Below are positions 13,530-21,446 of a stretch of 64,000 bases of DNA, one piece after another (position 1 is the first letter of the stretch; every line of letters starts with the position of its first letter). This stretch comes from Gordonia heveisoli (GTDB taxonomy: Bacteria > Actinomycetota > Actinomycetes > Mycobacteriales > Mycobacteriaceae). The notes under the pieces are model-generated. The model did no database searches and had not been told where the DNA came from. It worked only from the letters and a program-made list of their open reading frames with translations. The stretch spans positions 1 through 64,000 of the forward strand of contig NZ_JASXSH010000007.1 in the NCBI RefSeq assembly GCF_030315745.1, in the 5' to 3' direction. Position numbers and translations under genes: made by a program.

Positions 13530-13658
13530 GTAGTCAAGGCGCAATACCGCTTGATTTCTGTGGTTTTTCTCACGGAGTTAATGTCGATGGTTTCCTGCAG
13601 CGCCGATTTGGTGCAGACTGGAGCCATTAGCCGAGGTCATGCGGACTGGGAGGCGGCT

Positions 13659-14015
13659 ATGACGTACGCAGATGAAGGCAAGGACCGGGGGTTCGGTATG
13701 CACGCTCAGCTCATTGACGACATTCACCGCAAGGCGGCGGTCACGCCGCGGCTGACGGCGGTCCGGCTCGGCGACGACGTGGTCACCTATGGCACGCTGT
13801 CGACGACCATCGATGCATACGACGATGTCATGCGTACCAACGGCTTGTCCGGTGTCGCCGCGCTGTACGGCGCGCTCATGTGCTCAGTGCCCGCGCTCGT
13901 CGCGATCGAGTCCGACGCCGACCGCAGCAACGTGCTGGGGGAGATCGTCTCGTGGCTTGGTCGTGATCTGCCGGCACAGGGTGCGGTGCGCGGCGGTCTG
14001 CGGGCGGTCAGCTGA
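13659..14015 (+). CDS. Small protein resembling the N-terminal start of an adenylation domain
   Basis: 118 residues with the start chosen at 13659, where GGGAGG lies 7 bp upstream; an upstream start at 13551 and an internal ATG at 13699 are alternatives. Residues ~15-50 (LIDDIHRKAAVTPRLTAVRL, then GDDVVTYGTL) resemble the first ~40 residues of NRPS or acyl-CoA-ligase adenylation domains (AVRDGDRxLTYxEL). None of the later motifs (TSGSTG, YRTGD, the core Lys) is present, so it cannot adenylate. The C-terminal half (VAALYGALMCSVPALVAIES) looks like a short globular unit. It could be a stand-alone partner or decoy, or a remnant. Function unknown. Confidence 0.7.
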   Translation: MTYADEGKDRGFGMHAQLIDDIHRKAAVTPRLTAVRLGDDVVTYGTLSTTIDAYDDVMRTNGLSGVAALYGALMCSVPALVAIESDADRSNVLGEIVSWLGRDLPAQGAVRGGLRAVS

Positions 14016-14040
14016 CACTGTTCGACGACTGATACATCAC

Positions 14041-14077
14041 CTTCGGCGGTCCGACCTTCACGGTCGGGCCGCCGAAG
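14041..14077 (+). terminator. Terminator hairpin after the small adenylation-like gene
   Basis: CTTCGGCGG-T-CCGACC, loop TTCAC, GGTCGG-G-CCGCCGAAG: a 16-bp stem with one G·U pair, 25 bp after the stop. It is typical of the strong GC stems that end transcripts in this group. Confidence 0.7.
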
Positions 14078-14092
14078 TCGTTGTGGCGAGAA

Positions 14093-14124
14093 CGACGGTC
14101 GTCGGCGGGTGCCGACGACCGTCG
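14093..14124 (-). terminator. Terminator hairpin after the MTB12-like gene
   Basis: A perfect 14-bp stem (CGACGGTCGTCGGC) with loop GGGT, 17 bp beyond the stop of the leftward gene ending at 14142. With the neighbouring hairpin it separates the two convergent genes. Confidence 0.7.
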
Positions 14125-14141
14125 CGGGTCGGGATCGTGGG

Positions 14142-14651
14142 TCAGCGGCCCTGGGCGATCAGACTGTTCGCGGACTCCGTGGTCAGCTTCCAGGTGCCGT
14201 CGACCTTCGTGTAGGTCAGCGTCATCGGTGCGCCGTCGGGCATGGGGATGTGCGGACTCTTCACCGAGATGTCGACGTTCGCCGTGTTCACGCCCGTCGC
14301 CTTCACGTCGGTGACGGTGAAGGTGTAGCCGTGCTCGGCGGCGCTCTTGTTGAAACCGGCGAGCTTCGCCTTGGTGGCAGCGTCGGCGTCCACGACGGCG
14401 TCGAGGTCGGACACCGGGGTCGACGGATTGGTGGCGGTGGTGAGAATCGTCTGTGCCTGCGGGACGTCCAGGCGGTCGATCGCACCGGCGACCTTGCTGG
14501 TGACGGATGTGGCGGCGGCCGAGACCTCGCTCGCGACGGATTTGGCGACGCTGGTCGCGCGGTCGGTGGCTTCCTCGGTATCCGAGCAGCCTGCGACCAC
14601 GAACACGGCGGCGCCTGCCACGGCGACGGCTGCGAGCTTGCGAAGCATCAT
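14142..14651 (-). CDS. MTB12-like low-molecular-weight antigen lipoprotein
   Basis: 169 residues from the ATG at 14651 (AGAGGAG 7 bp upstream). The N-terminus MMLRKLAAVAVAG has two hydrophobic turns and ends in the lipobox VVAGC, so it is predicted to be a cell-envelope lipoprotein with Cys ~23 acylated. The mature part is an Ala/Thr-rich helix, then a domain with PSTPVSDLDAVVDADA and a C-terminal DGTWKLTTESANSL. This matches the pattern of the mycobacterial MTB12/CFP-2 family, exported proteins of unknown function. A possible DtxR/IdeR box lies just upstream. Confidence 0.8.
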   Translation of the reverse strand: MMLRKLAAVAVAGAAVFVVAGCSDTEEATDRATSVAKSVASEVSAAATSVTSKVAGAIDRLDVPQAQTILTTATNPSTPVSDLDAVVDADAATKAKLAGFNKSAAEHGYTFTVTDVKATGVNTANVDISVKSPHIPMPDGAPMTLTYTKVDGTWKLTTESANSLIAQGR

Positions 14652-14665
14652 GCGAACTCCTCTAG

Positions 14666-14684
14666 TTGGGTAAGCCAACACTAA
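14666..14684 (-). promoter_or_regulatory. Possible IdeR/DtxR-type iron box
   Basis: On the minus strand TTAGTGTTGGCTTACCCAA matches 14 of 19 positions of the IdeR consensus TTAGGTTAGGCTAACCTAA. It sits 15-33 bp upstream of the lipoprotein start and about 100 bp upstream of the divergent monooxygenase. An inverted repeat, TGGATC-n7-GATCCA, follows at 14690-14708. Only experiment can tell whether it is functional. Confidence 0.4.
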
Positions 14685-14782
14685 CTCAGTGGATCTCGGG
14701 TTGATCCACCACGGGAATGAAACGGACTGTGGTCCGGTTATGCATGGTGTATCAGAACTCAGCTCCCGAGGAGGCGGCTCAC

Positions 14783-15877
14783 ATGCAGTTCGGAATCTTC
14801 AGCGTCAGCGACCTCACCACCGACCCTACGACCGGAATCACTCCGACTGAAGGGGAACGCATCAAGGCGATCGTCGAGATCGCGAAGAAGGCCGAGGACA
14901 TCGGATTGGACGTCTTCGCGCTCGGTGAGCACCACAATCCGCCGTTCTTCTCGTCGTCGCCGACCACCACGCTGGCCTACATCGCGGCGCAGACCGAGCG
15001 ACTACAGCTGAGCACCGCGACAACCCTCATCACCACCAACGATCCGGTCAAGATCGCCGAGGACTTCGCCATGCTGCAGCACCTCGCCGACGGTCGCGTC
15101 GACCTCATGCTCGGCCGCGGCAACACCGGCCCGGTGTATCCGTGGTTCGGCAAGGACATCCGCGACGGGATCCCGCTGGCCATCGAGAACTATCACCTGC
15201 TGCACCGGCTGTGGACCGAGGAGGTCGTCGACTGGGAGGGCAAGTTCCGCACTCCGCTGAACTCCTTCACCTCCACCCCGCGCCCACTCGACGGCGTGGC
15301 CCCCTTCGTATGGCACGGGTCGATCCGTAGCCCGGAGATCGCCGAACAAGCCGCGTACTACGGCGACGGCTTCTTCGCCAACCACATCTTCTGGCCGACC
15401 GAACACTTCCAGCGGCTGATCGCCTTCTACCGTGAGCGCTTCGAACACTACGGCCACGGCAGCGCCGATCAGGCGATCGTCGGACTCGGCGGACAGTTCT
15501 TCATCCGGAAGAACTCGCAGGACGCGGTATCGGAGTTCCGTCCGTATTTCGACAACGCCCCGGTGTACGGCCACGGCCCCTCCCTGGAGGAATTCAGCAG
15601 CCAAACCCCGCTCACGGTCGGGAGCCCGGCCGAGTTCGTCGACAAGACGCTCAGCTTCCGGGACAGCTTCGGCGACTACCAGCGTCAGCTGTTCCTCGTC
15701 GACCACGCCGGGCTGCCGTTGAAGACGGTCCTCGAACAGCTCGACCTGCTGGGCGAGGTACTCCCCGATCTGCGCGCCGGGTTCGCCGACGGTCGCGGCG
15801 CATCGGTGCCCGATGCCCCGACCCACGAGTCGCTGGTCGCACGCAACGCCGATGCCGATGCGGCGGTCGGCGCATGA
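14783..15877 (+). CDS. FMN-dependent luciferase-like monooxygenase, CE1758-type
   Basis: 364 residues from the ATG at 14783, chosen because GAGGAGG precedes it and MQFGIFSVSD is the typical N-terminus; an in-frame ATG at 14717 is less likely. It is a luciferase-like TIM-barrel protein: LGEHHNPPFFSSSP (active-site region), QHLADGRVDLMLGRGN (flavin phosphate region) and a C-terminal QLDLLGEVLPDLR. Its stop overlaps the start of the flavin reductase gene by 4 bp (ATGA). This matches the paired CE1758/CE1759 families of Actinobacteria, in which a monooxygenase uses FMNH2 supplied by its partner. Substrate unknown. Confidence 0.9.
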   Translation: MQFGIFSVSDLTTDPTTGITPTEGERIKAIVEIAKKAEDIGLDVFALGEHHNPPFFSSSPTTTLAYIAAQTERLQLSTATTLITTNDPVKIAEDFAMLQHLADGRVDLMLGRGNTGPVYPWFGKDIRDGIPLAIENYHLLHRLWTEEVVDWEGKFRTPLNSFTSTPRPLDGVAPFVWHGSIRSPEIAEQAAYYGDGFFANHIFWPTEHFQRLIAFYRERFEHYGHGSADQAIVGLGGQFFIRKNSQDAVSEFRPYFDNAPVYGHGPSLEEFSSQTPLTVGSPAEFVDKTLSFRDSFGDYQRQLFLVDHAGLPLKTVLEQLDLLGEVLPDLRAGFADGRGASVPDAPTHESLVARNADADAAVGA

Positions 15878-16596
15878 CCGGGCGGGCACTCCGGGTCGTG
15901 GCGGTCAACGCCGGACTCGGCCAGCCGTCCTCGACGCGGATGCTGGTGGACCGGACCGTCGACGCGGTGGTCGCCGAACTCGGCAGGCGGCGGGTGGACG
16001 TCGAGCTGAGTGTCGTGGACCTACGCGAACATGCGGTGGACATCGCGAGGTCGATGAACGCCGGATTCGCGACCGGGTCGGCGGCACCGGCCGTCGCCGA
16101 TGTCGAGGCGGCCGACATGCTGATCGTCGCGACGCCGGTCTTCAACGGCTCCTACAGCGGACTGTTCAAATCCTTCGTCGACCTGCTCGACCGCGCGGCC
16201 ATGGACGGCACACCCGTGATCATCGCGGCGACCGGAGGAAGCCCGCGACATTCGATGGTCCTCGACCATGCGCTGCGTCCGCTCTTCGCGTTCCTGCGCG
16301 CGGTCGTCGTCCCGACCGGTGTGTATGCGGCTCAAGAGGATTGGGCGCAAGGGGATGGGGCGCACGGGGACGGCGCACGGGCCGTCGAGGGCGGCCTGCT
16401 CGATCGAATCGATCGGGCCGCGGCCGAACTCGTCGCGCTTGTCCCGATGACGTCGCCGGCCGGTCCTGTCGCCGCCACCTCCCCGAACGTTCGCGCCGTG
16501 CCCGACGACCAGCGAACGGCGTCGGAATCAGCCGGTATCGCCACCTTCGCGCGGCTGCTGTCCCGGCAGTCCGCGGAGGTGGGCGCGCCGCACTGA
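15874..16596 (+). CDS. NAD(P)H-dependent FMN reductase, CE1759-type partner
   Basis: 240 residues with a flavodoxin-like fold: VAVNAGLGQPSSTRMLVDR (phosphate-binding loop), ATPVFNGSYSGLFKSFVDLL (flavin-reductase signature) and ATGGSPRHSMVLDHALRPLF. The 4-bp overlap with the upstream monooxygenase indicates translational coupling, and the pair is expected to form a two-component flavin monooxygenase. A Gly/Asp/Ala-rich loop (~residues 150-175) contains a small internal repeat (GDGAHGDGA) not expected in the core fold. Confidence 0.88.
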   Translation: MTGRALRVVAVNAGLGQPSSTRMLVDRTVDAVVAELGRRRVDVELSVVDLREHAVDIARSMNAGFATGSAAPAVADVEAADMLIVATPVFNGSYSGLFKSFVDLLDRAAMDGTPVIIAATGGSPRHSMVLDHALRPLFAFLRAVVVPTGVYAAQEDWAQGDGAHGDGARAVEGGLLDRIDRAAAELVALVPMTSPAGPVAATSPNVRAVPDDQRTASESAGIATFARLLSRQSAEVGAPH

Positions 16597-16635
16597 GCTG
16601 TCGAACGGCAGGTAACCGAACGGGAGGCAGGCGGA

Positions 16636-17616
16636 TCAGCTGGGATCGTTGCGCCGCGGCCGTAGGTGGACTGTGGGCAACGCCGGAGCCGGTAGATGTT
16701 GGACCGGACCCTGATAGCCGTGCACCTGGCCGAAACGGTCGCTGTGGGCCATCCAGTCCGCGCGTGACTGTGCGATTTCGTCATGGCTGCGTCCGAGGAA
16801 GTTCCACCACATGATGATCTCCTCGCCCAACGGTTCACCGCCGAGGAGCACCACCCGGGCCTGCGTCGGCGCGGTGTTGACCAGCGTGATGCGGTCGGTG
16901 CCGGTACCGAGGTAGCCCAGGTCGGCGGGATCGAGCACGGTGTCCGAGCCGGTCACGGCGATGGTGCCGGCGTCGACGAGAACACCGTGTTCGTAGGTGG
17001 GATCAACGGTCAGCTCGGCCGTGGCGCCGGCCTCGATGAGTAGTTCGGCCCCCAGCAGTGGTGTGTGGGTGCGTACCGGCGACCGCGAGTCGAACAGCTC
17101 GCCGAGAAACACCCGTGCGGTGACCGGTCCGACCCGTACCGGCTCGGGCCGGTAATGGTCGAAGGCCGGCGCGACATCCGCGGCTGCGGCCGGTAGGGCG
17201 ACCCACAGCTGCACTCCGTGCAGGACGGTGGTGTCCGCGGTGGACACCTCGGTGTGCGCGACACCGTGACCGGCGGTCATCAGGTTCAGCTCACCCGGCC
17301 GGACCAGCGCGTGGGTGCCCATCGTGTCGCGATGTTCGATCTCCCCGGCGAACAGCCAGCTCACCGTCGCCAGTCCGGTGTGTGGGTGCGGGGGCACATC
17401 CATTCCGCCGGTCGCCGACACATCGTCGGGCCCGTAATGGTCGGCGAAACACCAGGCGCCGATCAGGGACCGGCGACGCTGGGGCAATGTGCGCTGGACC
17501 GTCATCGCGCGCGGTCCGCCGAGGGGTACCGCCCGCGGTGTCAGCCGGTCGACCATCACCCGGTCGGTGCTCGACCGACATTCGATCTCATCCGGTGCCG
17601 GATCGAGATTGCTCAC
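16636..17616 (-). CDS. Pirin family protein
   Basis: 326 residues, a bicupin. The N-terminal cupin carries HPHTGLATVSWLFAGE and HGVAHTE, the usual pirin metal-ligand pattern (two His, a further His, Glu). The C-terminal pirin domain holds LGELFDSRSPV and LLGGEPLGEEIIMWWNFLG. Pirins are Fe-binding proteins, and some have quercetinase activity. It is convergent with the flavin reductase gene; the 39-bp gap has no clear terminator. The gene is complete and of usual length. Confidence 0.92.
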   Translation of the reverse strand: MSNLDPAPDEIECRSSTDRVMVDRLTPRAVPLGGPRAMTVQRTLPQRRRSLIGAWCFADHYGPDDVSATGGMDVPPHPHTGLATVSWLFAGEIEHRDTMGTHALVRPGELNLMTAGHGVAHTEVSTADTTVLHGVQLWVALPAAAADVAPAFDHYRPEPVRVGPVTARVFLGELFDSRSPVRTHTPLLGAELLIEAGATAELTVDPTYEHGVLVDAGTIAVTGSDTVLDPADLGYLGTGTDRITLVNTAPTQARVVLLGGEPLGEEIIMWWNFLGRSHDEIAQSRADWMAHSDRFGQVHGYQGPVQHLPAPALPTVHLRPRRNDPS

Positions 17617-17708
17617 TGGCCACCATCCGTTCTCGCCTCTGCCGACCAGTCTAGGGCGCCCCGGTTGCGGCGAAAGATGACTTGCCCCGGAGCCATCGGC
17701 AGGCTGGA

Positions 17709-18722
17709 TCAGCCGGCCAGATCACGCGCCATCGACGGCCATGTCCGGTGCAGGTCCTCCTGCCAGTAGACCCACGAGTGTGTGCCCTCCGGCCGCATGG
17801 TCGCGGTTACCGGGATGTGCAGCTGATGCAGGCGATCGATCATCTGGCGGGTGCACTGGTCGACCCCAGCCTCGATGACCCCGCCGACGACCAGCTGATC
17901 GAGCAGCACCAGCGGTTTGCCGTCGATGCGGGGGTCGTCGATCCGGTCGCGCGCCCCGGGCAGCCCACTGCCCGACGTCATGTACAGCTTGATACCCCGC
18001 AGTCTGGCGGCGTTCAGGTACGGGTCGTTGGCCCGCCACCGAGGATCGGTGGGCGGCCCCCACATGTTGGTGGTGTCGCCGCCGCCGCGGCCCTCGACAA
18101 CTGCGCGGATATAGAGCTGCCCGATCGGATCGCTGGTGCGGGCACAACCGCTGAACGCGGCCACCGACCGGTAGAGCCGCGGAGCCGCGATGGCCAGATT
18201 GAACACCGACGTCCCGGCCATCGAGATGCCCGCCAGACCGTTGACGCCGGTGACCGGGTAATGCGCGTCGATCAGCGGGGGCAGCTCGCGTGTCATGAAG
18301 GTCTGCCACTTGTTTACGCCCAGGACGGGGTCGGGACGCAGCCAGTCGGCGTAGTACGAGTAGGCGCCTCCGATCGGGGTCACCACATAGACGTTCTGGT
18401 CGGCGAACAACTGGCGATAGTCGGTCTGCGAGGCCCAGTTGCCGGTTCCGAAACCGCCGCCCGCGCCGTTGAGCAGATACAGCACGGGTGCGGTAGCCGA
18501 CGGATCACGCGGCCGGAGGACATCGACCTTGACGATCTTCCGCATCGACGCCGAGTACACCGACAGGGTTTCGTACTGCGGGTCATGGGTCGTGGAGGAG
18601 ACGATGCGGGAGGCGACGGGAGTCTCGTCGGTGGGGACGGCGGTGGCCGGACCGGCCGCGATCACCAGCGTCACCAGTGCTGTCAATCCGACGATGATTG
18701 CACTGGCCAGCCTTGCCCGCAT
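17709..18722 (-). CDS. Secreted antigen-85/mycolyltransferase-family esterase, paralogue 1
   Basis: 337 residues. A Sec signal peptide is predicted, with cleavage after ~28 (ATA|V). It has an alpha/beta-hydrolase core: PVLYLLNGAGGG (oxyanion region), the nucleophile elbow GISMAG and a C-terminal catalytic-His region GTHSWVYW. A DDPRID/GKP segment precedes the last helix. The family includes mycolyltransferases and related envelope esterases of mycolate bacteria. It is closely similar to the protein at 21447-22487, sharing long blocks such as NKWQTF-TRELPPLIDA and LYRSVAAFSGCAR. Substrate not known; trehalose-mycolate transfer is a family-based possibility. Confidence 0.88.
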   Translation of the reverse strand: MRARLASAIIVGLTALVTLVIAAGPATAVPTDETPVASRIVSSTTHDPQYETLSVYSASMRKIVKVDVLRPRDPSATAPVLYLLNGAGGGFGTGNWASQTDYRQLFADQNVYVVTPIGGAYSYYADWLRPDPVLGVNKWQTFMTRELPPLIDAHYPVTGVNGLAGISMAGTSVFNLAIAAPRLYRSVAAFSGCARTSDPIGQLYIRAVVEGRGGGDTTNMWGPPTDPRWRANDPYLNAARLRGIKLYMTSGSGLPGARDRIDDPRIDGKPLVLLDQLVVGGVIEAGVDQCTRQMIDRLHQLHIPVTATMRPEGTHSWVYWQEDLHRTWPSMARDLAG

Positions 18723-18923
18723 TCCGCCTCCGAAGATGGTCTGCGCCGCACGTCGCGCAGATCGGTGTCGTCGTGCCCCGGGTACGCCGACCTCGGCCGA
18801 GCGCTTTCCCAGTATTTCTCCGTGGGGCGGCGAGACGTTACCGATCGGTCGGTGTTCACACGTTCGACGGACGCTCGTGTCCGGCCGGCACCGGCGATGT
18901 GCCCGTTCGTCGATGCGTCGCGT
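18723..18923. other. 201-bp intergenic stretch between leftward genes
   Basis: This lies between the start of the first esterase gene and the end of the decarboxylase-family gene. I see no convincing reading frame or strong hairpin. It presumably holds the esterase promoter. Confidence 0.4.
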
Positions 18924-19682
18924 TCAGTCGATGACCACGGCGTCGTCGAAGCACATGGTGAGGTGATCGACGGAACTGCTCATCATCGCGTGACGTCCGA
19001 GCTTCAGGGCGCGCAGCTCGTCGGCGATGGCGCCGTCGCCGAGCGTCAGATCGGCACCTCCGATGCGGGTGCGGGTACCGGTGGTCGACGTCAATCGCCA
19101 CGGCGTCATCCGCAGCACGCCGTCGAGTTGCGAGTAGGCGTTGAGGACGGTTTCCGACGCCGAACTCGGAACCGGGAGGCCGCGCCGCACACGCAGGTCG
19201 ACCGCGAGTGCACCGTCGACGCTGAGGCGGCCGTGTTTGGTGGTGGCGTCATGGTCGACGTCGAAGTCGGCCAGTGTCTTCGGGAAACCCCAGATCCCAC
19301 GTCCGGCGGCCAGCGTGAAATCGCCGTCGACGGGTAGCCGGTGCACTAGTGCGCGGGCGTCGCCGCGCGCGAGTTTGCCGAATGCGGACAGCGCCGAGGC
19401 CGGGGGCTGCGTCGGATCCTCTACCAGGAAACAGATGCCGAACTCGTTGTACGGTCCGAGATCGCCGTCGACGTAATCGACGAAGACGAGCATGCACATC
19501 GTCCGGCCGGGGCGGATTCGCAACGGGCGAAGGGTGCCCGGGGTGGCCGCCTCGGCATCGATGGCCCGGGTGACCGCGGTCAGGTCCGCCGTGAAGCCTG
19601 CCACGAAGCAGCGGGCCGTGCGGATTTCCACCGGCATCGTGACCTCGGTGCCGAGAATCTGATGCGCCGACGGATTGCTCAC
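18924..19682 (-). CDS. Acetoacetate decarboxylase family protein
   Basis: 252 residues. The GFPKTLADF motif includes the Lys that forms a Schiff base in true acetoacetate decarboxylase; MLVFVDYVDGDLGPYNE fits the family's central strand. Many actinobacterial members are of unknown substrate, so a decarboxylase role is family knowledge only. The gene ends upstream of the first esterase gene on the same strand and is divergent from the response regulator at 20051. Confidence 0.85.
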   Translation of the reverse strand: MSNPSAHQILGTEVTMPVEIRTARCFVAGFTADLTAVTRAIDAEAATPGTLRPLRIRPGRTMCMLVFVDYVDGDLGPYNEFGICFLVEDPTQPPASALSAFGKLARGDARALVHRLPVDGDFTLAAGRGIWGFPKTLADFDVDHDATTKHGRLSVDGALAVDLRVRRGLPVPSSASETVLNAYSQLDGVLRMTPWRLTSTTGTRTRIGGADLTLGDGAIADELRALKLGRHAMMSSSVDHLTMCFDDAVVID

Positions 19683-20050
19683 GGGATCTCCTCTTGGGTA
19701 GGGCGGTGGGCCGGGTGCGGATGCGGGCGAGCGACCGCCGGAATAGAACCTGTTTCAGTTTTGCACGGAATGTAGTGGGCCGGAAGGGGGCGTCGGCACG
19801 GTCGTCGCCGGCGTGTGGATCGATCGGTGTCGTCGGTTCGGGGGACACCCGTGGCCAAATGTGCGCCGATGCTGCGCGAACGACCGTTCGCGGGGCAAGA
19901 GTTGTCGGGTGGGTCGGTTACCGTAACTGAGAGTCTGGAAAGCGTCGGCTGTGAAGAAGCTGAGTGCGAAATGGCATGAGTTACGACGAGGCATGAGTAC
20001 GACACGCGTGAGTACGACAAGCATGAGTACGACAAGGGGGTTCGTGCACC
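19683..20050. promoter_or_regulatory. Divergent regulatory region with inverted repeats and 15-bp tandem repeats
   Basis: This 368-bp region separates the leftward decarboxylase-family gene from the rightward response regulator. It holds an inverted repeat CGCGAAC-gacc-GTTCGCG (19875-19892), a second GTTAC-C-GTAAC (19917-19927), and the tandem repeat described separately. Both inverted repeats look like dimeric regulator sites. No firm -10/-35 pair was found. Confidence 0.5.
19974..20035 (+). repeat. Four-unit 15-bp tandem repeat in the response-regulator leader
   Basis: The unit is approximately GCATGAGTACGACAA: 19974-19990 (17 bp, degenerate), 19991-20005, 20006-20020 and 20021-20035. It ends 15 bp before the regulator start. 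Each unit carries an ATG or GTG, giving two overlapping micro reading frames: MSYDEA (19976-19996), and a 23-codon frame starting at 19993 that overlaps its stop and reads STTxx repeats. Confidence 0.85.
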
Positions 20051-20740
20051 ATGGGCGGCAATGAGGGCGTTTCGGTGCGGGTCGGGATGGTCGACGACCA
20101 TCGCTCACCGATCTGGGGTATCGAGCGGGTGCTCGAGCCGGTCGCCGACATCGACCTCGTGTGTGCGGCGCCGACGGTGGCCGAGGTGCTGGCCGGTGGT
20201 CGGCTCGATGTTGTCCTGCTCGATCTGCGCCTCGACGACGGCACCACGCCGCGCGAGAACGTCACCACGTTGACGGAGCACGGCATCGCGACGGTGGTGT
20301 ACACCTCGGGTGAGGATCCCTCACTACTGCGCTCGGCTGCGCGTGCCGGAGTACTCGGCATCGTGCTCAAATCCGCCGACGAGGCCGTCATCATCGACTC
20401 GATCCGGGCGGCATCGCAGGGGCGTGCCGTCCTGACCACCGAATGGGCCGCCGCGATCGACGGCGATCCGGACCTCTACACGGTGGATCTGTCTCCGCAG
20501 TTGCAGAAGGTCCTCGCCCTCTATGCGTCCGGCGAGACGTCGGCCCGTGTCGGGGAGGCGCTCGGGGTGTCGGCGGAGACGGTCAACGAGTACCTCAAAC
20601 GAATCCGGCAGAAGTATGCGGCGGCGGGCCGGCCCACCCGGACAAAACTCGACCTGTTCAAACGGGCGGTGGAGGACGGCTGGTTGCCGGTGCCGGGCCG
20701 TGGTGCGGGCAATCGCGGCGGACGGGGTGGTCATGGTTGA
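20051..20740 (+). CDS. NarL/LuxR-family response regulator
   Basis: 229 residues. The receiver domain has the acidic pair D15-D16, phospho-acceptor D58 (VVLLDLRLDDG), a switch Thr in VVYTSGED and the conserved Lys in GIVLKSADE. The C-terminal helix-turn-helix is ~145-205 (TSARVGEALGVSAETVNEYL), then IRQKYAAAGRPTRTKLDLF and a Gly/Arg-rich tail. Start supported by AAGGGGG 11 bp upstream. No histidine kinase lies nearby, so it is an orphan in this window. Its last 40 residues closely resemble the next gene's. Confidence 0.9.
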   Translation: MGGNEGVSVRVGMVDDHRSPIWGIERVLEPVADIDLVCAAPTVAEVLAGGRLDVVLLDLRLDDGTTPRENVTTLTEHGIATVVYTSGEDPSLLRSAARAGVLGIVLKSADEAVIIDSIRAASQGRAVLTTEWAAAIDGDPDLYTVDLSPQLQKVLALYASGETSARVGEALGVSAETVNEYLKRIRQKYAAAGRPTRTKLDLFKRAVEDGWLPVPGRGAGNRGGRGGHG

Positions 20741-21028
20741 TCGACACGCGTCGTACGGCACCGACCGGGTCACGAGATATGTCTCACACCCGCGCTTTCA
20801 TCAGTGTGAGAACTGGCTGGTGTGGCGGATTTGTGCTGGTCGAGGGCATTCTCGCGACAGCGAGTATCCGTACGCGGACGGATGTGTCCCCAGTTCTGGG
20901 TCTACTGCTCCCGGCGGAGGTTGCCTAGCCTTCAATGCCTGGAAGCGGGATCGTCGGGGGACGTGCGACCAACGTTCTACCGTGGTGGCCGCCGGCCGCC
21001 GCGACGCGCTGCGAGCAAAGGAATGCTT

Positions 21029-21418
21029 GTGAAGGTGAGCCGACGACCAGGATCCATTCCGCTGACGCGAGCAGCGGGAATGCACCGGACCGGGACCTCG
21101 ACTGGTCTCGCGGAGGAAGTCGATGCGCACGAGGGCGTCGTCACCCGTATCGCGGACTACCGTCTCGCGGAACCGGATGTGCCTGCGCCGCAACGACCGG
21201 AGCTGTCCTCGCGCGAGATCGAGGTGTTACTCGCCTGGCTGGCCGCGGAATCCAAGGAAGAAGCTGCTGCCGCACTGTTCATCTCGGCGTCGACGGTCAG
21301 TACCCACCTGGCCCGCATTCGCGTGAAGTACTCCGCGGTCGGCCGCGGTGCCCCGACCAAGACGCACCTGTTCGCGCGAGCGCTGCAGGACGGGTACACC
21401 AGCCTCGACCGCTGGTAG
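21029..21418 (+). CDS. LuxR-type DNA-binding protein without receiver domain
   Basis: 129 residues from a GTG at 21029 (AAAGGA 6 bp upstream); ATG 21023 is an alternative and an in-frame open stretch extends to 20822. After ~50 unassigned residues comes a LuxR helix-turn-helix: LSSREIEVLLAWLAAESKEE and LFISASTVSTHLARIR. The end, VKYSAVGRGAPTKTHLFARA, parallels the preceding response regulator (RQKYAAAGRPTRTKLDLFKRA). No aspartate-phosphorylation domain is present. It probably regulates with, or antagonises, the neighbour; that is inference. The 288-bp spacer between them shows no clear structure. Confidence 0.78.
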   Translation: MKVSRRPGSIPLTRAAGMHRTGTSTGLAEEVDAHEGVVTRIADYRLAEPDVPAPQRPELSSREIEVLLAWLAAESKEEAAAALFISASTVSTHLARIRVKYSAVGRGAPTKTHLFARALQDGYTSLDRW

Positions 21419-21446
21419 CCCCGACACTCGGGTGATGCTCGTCGGG

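Noticed and set aside
17682..19337. 551-codon plus-strand frame over the esterase and decarboxylase-family genes
   Set aside because: It is antisense to two well-supported genes, and its translation is of shadow composition with no family pattern.
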